DNA from: Cunninghamia lanceolata
Lineage: Eukaryota > Streptophyta > Pinopsida > Cupressales > Cupressaceae
Assembly: GCA_027924645.1 (NCBI GenBank)
Contig: BSBN01000242.1
Location: 4,898,001-4,962,000, forward strand
Length of the DNA: 64,000 bases
Direction: 5' to 3'
Made by a program: the position numbers and the translations under genes. The number at the start of each line of letters is the position of its first letter. The first letter of the stretch is position 1. Below the pieces are notes generated by a model. The model did not search any database. It was given only the letters and a program-made list of their open reading frames with translations, and was not told the DNA's origin. Of this stretch, positions 58,763 to 64,000 are shown piece by piece.

Positions 58763-59583
58763 CCCCTGAGCCTGTCTCATAGCTACAACTACCTTGTGTC
58801 GATCCACCTCTGTCCTCCTCAACCAGTACTAGACCCGTATCCTCTTATTGATCCCCCCTATAATCTCTGCCTCATCTGTCTCATGGTAGCATCTCCATCA
58901 TCCCCTACCTGCTGTGGCTGAGGTGGCATCCTCACAAGTCAAGGGACCTGCCCTCCACCTTGACCCTGTCCAACTACTGCCCTTAAGGGCCCCACTTCTG
59001 CCATTGGAGAAGCTATCACCTGCACCCATGGGGCTCTCCTCTGTGCCCTATCTCCTCCTCTCTGCAGCACATGCACTGCTACCTCCCCAACCTCTCCTGG
59101 TACAGAAAGTTGAACTGGCCTAGCTATCTCCCAATATACATCATAATTGGGAAACATCCCCAGATCTACTAGCCCCTAATCCCATCCCCACATCATCGGT
59201 TGTAATCCCTCCACCTTAGCTAGGGCTATGTCCATAACTACCTCTGGGCCCCAGTTTGAAACCCCTTTGCGTGTATGACCAAAGATAGCATCGCCAATTG
59301 GTAGGGGTTGTGCAACACCAAACTGCCGAAGCACCCTCTCAGGCAAATACCTCTCAATAATGTAGATACCACGACCAAATAAATATTGTGCCTGTCGAGC
59401 ATATACTAGCTCCTCTGCATCCTCTGTCCAGGCCTCGCAGCTCCTCCATGGCCGCCATGTGAACTGATTAAGCTCATCTAACTGTCGCCTCCAATAAACT
59501 ATGGCTCTCAACTACCTATAGCTAGGCACACCTCCATATATATGTGCATAGGGCTGTCCTGGTAATCTCTGCCTTAGTCCAAT
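58763..59583 (-). repeat. 821-bp tandem duplication, copy 2
   Basis: Second copy. It is the one contiguous with the N-terminal PMD sequence. Substitutions between copies show the event is not recent. Confidence 0.88.
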
Positions 59584-60218
59584 AGGCCTTATAACTGTGA
59601 TGTGCTCGAACACCCATACGTGTGAAACTATAACCCTAGCCGACATGCTAGATCCAAACATAAATGTGCATTCATGTAAATAATGGTACAACTGTCTCAA
59701 AACACAAGGAGCCCATGCATATCTAGTGTTGTACATGAACATGCTCTCCATCACAGTACCCCATCCAATAGGAAAGCCTAGAGCTTGTCGGTCTAGCACA
59801 AGAAATCCGATAGCCACAACTACTCTCTACGGTCGATCGCACAACTCTCGCATCCGTCGCATGGGGATCTCATGATCCTCCTCTCTGATGTTAGGTGTGC
59901 CAAATAGTCTCTGAAAAGCATCATGCCCATTGTCTGGATCATAATCAACCTGATCTCCACGAATCTGAATCCAGAGAATGCGATATAATCCTCCAGTGTT
60001 ACAATCGCCTCACCTGTGGGAAGCAAGAACGAGCTGTGCTCATTGTACCATCTCTTGACCAGTGATATCATTAATGCCGTATGAGCATGAATGGGCTCCA
60101 CATATACAACATGCTCAAAGCTAATAATCTCAAGAAATAGGGGCTCGTCGGCATCCAGCTATCGTACCAACTACAAATTTGAGGGGTGAGGCTCTTGCGA
60201 TAGTAATGGAAGTAATGC

Positions 60219-60704
60219 CTAATGCAGGAAATGATACAATGATCATCAACAAGTTTCTTACCTAAAATTTGTCAAAACCCTAAAAATTGACCTAATTTGA
60301 CCATATGCGACTTCTTTCACCATAGGCAACTTTTCCCTTTGCCATATGCACCTTAGAAAGCCAAGTGTGATTTGCTGTTGCTCAATTGTGACTTGAAAAG
60401 CCAAAGGTGACTCACTGTCGCTCATATGTGCTCAGCTTTACCAAACGTGATGTACTATCACTCAAATGCGACTTGAAGCGCTAAAGGCACATGCACACTA
60501 AAGCCTAACCCAGTTGATGAGCAGATGCGTATGCAATAACCAAACGCGACCAACCTGTGTGCATTTGCAACTAGAAATGCCAAATGTGACACAACAAGGC
60601 TCAAATGAACATGTAGAGTGCTAATGTGCATTTGGTCACACAAGGCAATTAATGACGCCTTAGGCAAAAATAAATACGCAAATGGAATTTTTTTTGGTAC
60701 TTAC
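60219..60704 (-). other. Candidate intron of the antisense PMD gene
   Basis: It begins GTAAGT and ends GCATTAG on the minus strand, 486 nt. Splicing would join two exons in the PMD frame. The intron contains the motif array of 60290-60670. It is predicted by eye only. Confidence 0.5.
60290..60670 (-). repeat. Leader-motif array on the minus strand
   Basis: On the minus strand this region reads as degenerate repeats such as 'aagtcgcatttgag', 'gagtcacctttggc' and 'aagtcacaattgagcaacag'. These match the units at 26870-26985, 34090-34190 and 35125-35545 on the + strand ('gagtcgcaattgaaaaacaa' there). Confidence 0.7.
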
Positions 60705-60779
60705 CAGTGCTCGTGCCCCTACCGCTCACCTAAACGTCCTCACCCTCTCGGCACGATGATGATCACGCGAAATCGGCAT

Positions 60780-61101
60780 CTTCAAAGCTCCAAATAACAC
60801 TCCAAAGCAAAAAACAAACAACAAAAGCAAATGTAACAAATGAATTGAATTTGCACTATAAGGTGTTATTTATAGGCCTAAAACCTAGGGTTTCCTTACC
60901 TTTCTGCACCTTGTCCTTCTGCTTCTTGCCCTATTCTAGCCTTTTCTTGTCGCAAGTCAACCCATTCTCCCTAGTCAACCTAGTCTACCTCTCGAGGGGG
61001 CATCATCCGCTAGTTTCATTGGAGCATAGCCTATTTATCCAACATATCATATCTTCTTTGAAACAATGCCCTAATGGACATTGTCTCAAAGAGGGGCAAA
61101 A
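60780..61101 (+). other. Region between the antisense gene start and the 3' LTR
   Basis: Contains the probable upstream region of the antisense PMD gene. A purine tract, AAAGAGGGGCAAAA, abuts the 3' LTR at 61088-61101 and serves as the + strand polypurine tract. No gene is seen. Confidence 0.6.
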
Positions 61102-62058
61102 TGTACACACCTAAAATTGACCCATTTAATTATCTATGCATTAAACTCATACTGCATCATACACACCATTTCTATCTGACATACTCATCATTAATAAAAT
61201 CATTTTCCTCTTAATTAATTAAATTAAATTTATTTATTTAATTAATCTTCATTTCTTTCTTTCTATGGTTAAATAATTTTTAATTATTTAATCATTACGT
61301 TTTTCCTCTATTAATAAATAAATTATTTTTATTTAATTAATTATCTTTATTTTTATGTGCATTCCCATTTTTGTTTCATCAATAAATAAATAAAATTAAA
61401 TATTTTATTTATTTCCCAACATGCACATAAATTAAATAAATTTTATATTTATTTAATTTATATCTCATCATCTTCTATTTCTATCATTTTCTTCTAAAAT
61501 CGTGCAAGTGGGCCCCTTTATCCATAAAATAGCAAAAAATTAAAATGTGGGAATATTTAAATAATAAATTAGAAAAAATCAAATATCCTCATCACCTAAC
61601 TCTCAAAATAGAAACAACATTCTATTTTGAAAAGGAATCTTATCTTTATCAACAACCCACCTAATCTTTCTAAATAAGGTGCCTTTTTATGGACACTTGG
61701 CATGTGCATGTTTATTCTTATCTCTCATTCATCCTCATCCATTGATTCTTCCTTTCTTTCTCCACCATTGATCATATTTCCTCCTTGTCTACAAGTACCC
61801 CCTTCCTCTCTCATTCTCATCGTCCTCAATCAATTAGCGTCAAAATTATCTTCATTTGTGGCACATAGTATCTTGAGCATCCATGGCAGCCTTTTATATT
61901 GTAGTTGCATGCTCTGATGATCAACCCACAATGAAACCAAGAAATCAAATAAACTAGGTGAAATCATTCCTTGCTACTTTCTGTTTGTTTTATTTGCACT
62001 TAGTTTTAGATTTCTTGAGGGTATCATAGGTTTTACTGTTTTGTCTTGATCTTAACAA
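61102..62058 (+). repeat. 3' LTR of the Tat-like element, truncated by insertion
   Basis: It pairs with 25789-26751 but stops after 'cttaacaa' where a copia LTR begins. The last ~20 bp should lie beyond that insertion, outside the window. The TATA region reads CTACAAGTA here. Confidence 0.9.
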
Positions 62059-62285
62059 TGTTAGTGTGAATAGGGATATTTGCCAACTAATTACACATGT
62101 GGAGGATAAGACACCTCACTCCAACTATCAACAACTCATCACACAACTAGACTCCTAGAAAACTCACTAAGTCAACATGTGTGAATTATGTAAGAGGATA
62201 TTATTTAACTAATAAATAGTTAAATAATATTGAATTATCCTCACATAAGGAAACTAGATAGCAAATATCCCTATTCACACTGACA
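62059..62285 (-). repeat. 3' LTR with long inverted termini
   Basis: The first 25 bases (62059-62083) and the last 25 (62261-62285) are inverted repeats with one mismatch, and weaker pairing extends further in ('gaggataa' recurs inverted). Ordinary LTR termini pair over only a few bases. Confidence 0.85.
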
Positions 62286-62534
62286 CCCCCTTAAGTGCAA
62301 CTTAGGGAGTAGCTGACTAATGCAAGATGCAATGATGGATGGGTCGTGGCTACTAGGCCATGTTAGGTCCCATGTGCAAACAAGTCTCAAGTGGAGTCAA
62401 GGAGAAAACCTCAAGGGAAAAAACTCCTCTCCAAAAGTGAGAATGCATACACAACATGTACAAATGATGGAATGATGGAAAAATCAAGACCCACCAAATA
62501 CAACATCCATCACATATATACAATGAATAGCCCC
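62286..62534 (-). other. 3' untranslated part of the copia derivative
   Basis: The minus-strand purine tract abuts the LTR at 62291-62286. A short open frame on the minus strand overlaps the main gene's end; no domain is seen. Confidence 0.55.
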
Positions 62535-64000
62535 TTAATAAGAGGGAAAGCATGAGACAAGATGTCCCCCCCATAATGAAGAAGCTCTTGCGCCAATGGT
62601 GAATGCTAGAAGAAGAAGACCAAAGAGGATCCAAAACCTACAAACAATATGTCTTCCCTTGGGAAGAAACCAATCCACTGGTGCATGAAGAAACTCCAAC
62701 TCCAAACCAAGAGAAGAGGAAGGAAGTCTCATGAAATATGATGTCTCTAAAAGATGATCATGTGTCTCCATGTGAATGCCAAATGATACCACAATCAAGT
62801 TAGGAGTCTTAGGCCTCACTAATGGAAGTGACAATCCAGGATCTAGTGGAAACTGAAAATTAACAATCTCCAAAGACAAAGAAGGGTGGACAACAACTGT
62901 GCTATGACTATCATCGAAGAGGAGAGATAACCCCTCAAATGTGTCCTCCAAATCTACAAGATGGGACTCACAAAACAAATCTGAAACACTTGTCAAATGC
63001 TCATCCCACAAGGCTTTGTCTGAAAGACAAGAAGTATCCTGCTGAACTGAAGCACCAAACTTTGAAGAAACAAGAGGTGGAGAAGATGGAAGTTTAGCAC
63101 AAGTCTCAAGAACCGATGAAGAGGCAAGAATACCAAGGCTCAAATGACCAAACTTCTCCTCTGAATTAAGATTCACACTAGGAGTGTGAATGTCAGCCAA
63201 AGGATCTAAATCATCATCAGGAGAGAAACCATAAAAGGTGTATAGCTGAGATGTATGATCAACCACCCTAGTAGTAATAATCTCTGTGGTTTCCAAGTCT
63301 CTAATAATAACCAACTTAGGTGTGAACTCCATTGTCTTCCCTGTACCACTATGAGTAATCTGATATATGGAAAGAAGATTATTGGTCAAAGAAGGCACAC
63401 AAAGTACATCATTGAAAGTACCTTCACCAATATCAATGGTTCCCTTCCTAATTACATTCATATATGTGTTATTACCCATCAAAATAGGTGGCATATCACA
63501 CAACTCAAATGAAGAAAACATATCCTTGGAAGAAGCCATATGATGAGAAGCACCTGAATCAAGAAGCCATTTACCTAATGTAGAACGTGTACTTGCACAA
63601 AGTGCTTTACCTTTATGTTTAGGTTCCTTACTTTTCCTTGCATGAGATTCAAAAAGTACTAGCTGTGCAGATGATGAAGGAGTAGAAGAAGAATCAGGAG
63701 ATGAAAGTTTGTTCTTTTGAACAAGTTGCATCAACATGTCAATCTGTTTCTTATAACAAGTATGTTCATCATGCCCTAATTTCTTATAATAACCATATGT
63801 AGGCTTCTCCTTCTTAGGTGATTTTTGTGCTTGATCTGTTTGTGGATTTTTCTTAGCTTTCTTTTGTTTCTTTTTAGAAGAACCTGACGCTTTCTGTTCC
63901 TTAGGTTGTGCAACCACCAAAGCATGATTCCGTGATGGCTTAATGATACCCATAGAAATAAGCTTCTGTTGCTCATGCACCAACATCTCATAAAAGGATG
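62535..64000 (-). CDS. gag-pro: Copia gag-protease protein with novel C-terminus, 5' partial
   Basis: An uninterrupted frame of at least 483 codons enters from beyond the window; the Met at 63986 is internal, since the frame stays open to 64000. It covers the end of gag, a Lys-rich stretch, and a knuckle region 'YGYYKKLGHDEHTCYKK' in which the first two zinc-binding Cys read as Tyr. The copia protease 'WLLDSGASHHMASS' follows (about 63570-63525), with 'VLCVPSLTNNLLSI' as the flap/end block. A 'KFGHLSLGIL' scrap resembles the start of the pre-integrase region. About 200 acidic and Ser/Leu-rich residues of unknown type then run to a stop at 62535. It is the only long intact frame in the window, so it is probably the youngest insertion. 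Loss of the knuckle Cys argues against normal RNA packaging. Confidence 0.8.
   Translation of the reverse strand, partial: SFYEMLVHEQQKLISMGIIKPSRNHALVVAQPKEQKASGSSKKKQKKAKKNPQTDQAQKSPKKEKPTYGYYKKLGHDEHTCYKKQIDMLMQLVQKNKLSSPDSSSTPSSSAQLVLFESHARKSKEPKHKGKALCASTRSTLGKWLLDSGASHHMASSKDMFSSFELCDMPPILMGNNTYMNVIRKGTIDIGEGTFNDVLCVPSLTNNLLSIYQITHSGTGKTMEFTPKLVIIRDLETTEIITTRVVDHTSQLYTFYGFSPDDDLDPLADIHTPSVNLNSEEKFGHLSLGILASSSVLETCAKLPSSPPLVSSKFGASVQQDTSCLSDKALWDEHLTSVSDLFCESHLVDLEDTFEGLSLLFDDSHSTVVVHPSLSLEIVNFQFPLDPGLSLPLVRPKTPNLIVVSFGIHMETHDHLLETSYFMRLPSSSLGLELEFLHAPVDWFLPKGRHIVCRFWILFGLLLLAFTIGARASSLWGGHLVSCFPSY

Larger units (their letters stand above)
57386..60779 (-). pseudogene. Antisense plant-mobile-domain (PMD) gene of the Tat-like element, decayed
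   Basis: On the strand opposite pol, an ATG at 60779 opens a 25-codon exon (one internal TGA) ending at a GTAAGT donor (60704). A candidate acceptor 'TGCATTAG' at 60219 leads in phase into the PMD: 'LDADEPLFLEIISFEHVVYV', 'LVKRWYNEHSSFLLPTGEAI', 'TLED' (60150-60000). A frameshift near 59990 follows, then 'RYAWAPCVLRQLYHYLHE', 'VWVFEHITVIRPIG' (59720-59570), and 'IIERYLPERVLRQFGVAQPLP' (59360-59290). A Gln/Ala/Glu-rich, probably coiled-coil tail extends to about 57390. PMD proteins are known as stand-alone plant proteins and as extra ORFs in transposons; their role in the element is unclear. An 821-bp duplication repeats the end of the domain. Confidence 0.78.
25789..62058 (+). mobile_element. 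Giant Tat/Ogre-like Ty3/gypsy element, heavily nested
   Basis: Near-identical LTRs (25789-26751 and 61102-62058, the latter cut by another insertion) enclose a leader, gag, protease, RT, RNase H, a second archaeal-type RNase H, integrase and an antisense PMD gene. The dual RNase H, the size, and the antisense extra ORF between pol and the 3' LTR are hallmarks of the Tat/Ogre clade. Subtracting the copia, solo LTR and nested minus-strand insertions with their duplications leaves about 17.6 kb. The left flank is GAAAC (25784-25788); its partner should lie beyond 64000. Many stops and two catalytic substitutions show it is dead. Confidence 0.88.
62059..64000 (-). mobile_element. Non-autonomous copia derivative (gag-protease only), partial
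   Basis: A 227-bp 3' LTR, an adjacent minus-strand purine tract AAGGGGG, and an open gag-protease frame running off the window. Between the end of that frame (62535) and the LTR there is only about 250 bp, so integrase, RT and RNase H are absent. The 5' LTR lies beyond 64000. If AACAA (62054-62058) is the target duplication, it should recur there. Confidence 0.8.

Noticed and set aside
58093..59123. Two similar + strand 69-codon frames as a duplicated gene pair
   Set aside because: They are the reverse-strand shadow of the 821-bp duplication in the PMD gene tail.

Overview
This is repeat-dense nuclear DNA from a seed plant. It holds no intact host gene, and I see no rRNA, tRNA or CRISPR locus. 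The abundance and nesting of plant-type LTR retrotransposons, LINE ORF1 remnants and AT-rich spacers suggest a large genome. A conifer would fit the style of the gag and pol proteins, but that is inference and cannot be proved from the window.

Layout. (1) 1-3917 is old spacer carrying a diverged dispersed repeat and an ORF1-only LINE flanked by a 23-bp direct repeat. (2) 3918-14339 is a complete Ty3/gypsy element on the + strand: two 843-bp LTRs, target duplication GGATC, decayed gag-pol. Its RT is split by a 3952-bp insertion (7212-11163) carrying one long minus-strand reading frame for a protein I do not recognise. (3) 14345-21832 is spacer with further copies of the dispersed repeat, a 2.0-kb solo LTR and a second LINE ORF1 remnant. 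(4) From 21833 to the end is one nest. A gypsy element (LTR 21833-23246, gag to 25788) was hit by a solo LTR (23958-25484) and then by a giant Tat/Ogre-like gypsy element starting at 25789.

The Tat-like element runs to at least 62058 and measures about 17.6 kb once its insertions are subtracted. It carries 963-bp LTRs, a long leader with tandem repeats, gag, protease, RT, two RNase H domains and integrase. On the opposite strand it carries a plant-mobile-domain (PMD) gene between pol and the 3' LTR. It was hit by a complete Ty1/copia element (27005-34048, TSD TTTAT), a 2150-bp solo LTR (38503-40652, TSD ATCTC), a non-coding minus-strand LTR element (47557-57061, TSD ATATC) that itself contains a minus-strand chromodomain gypsy element (49226-54819, TSD TTTAC), and a minus-strand copia derivative whose 3' LTR begins at 62059 and which runs off the window.

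Most coding regions are decayed by stops and frameshifts. The one long intact frame belongs to the terminal copia derivative, which encodes gag and protease but no integrase or RT. Three things most deserve a second look. One is the unknown minus-strand cargo gene at 7463-10405, with its own TATA box. The second is the antisense PMD gene, which has a candidate in-phase intron. The third is a family of leader motifs that occurs, in sense orientation, both ahead of the + strand gag and inside the candidate intron of the minus-strand PMD gene.
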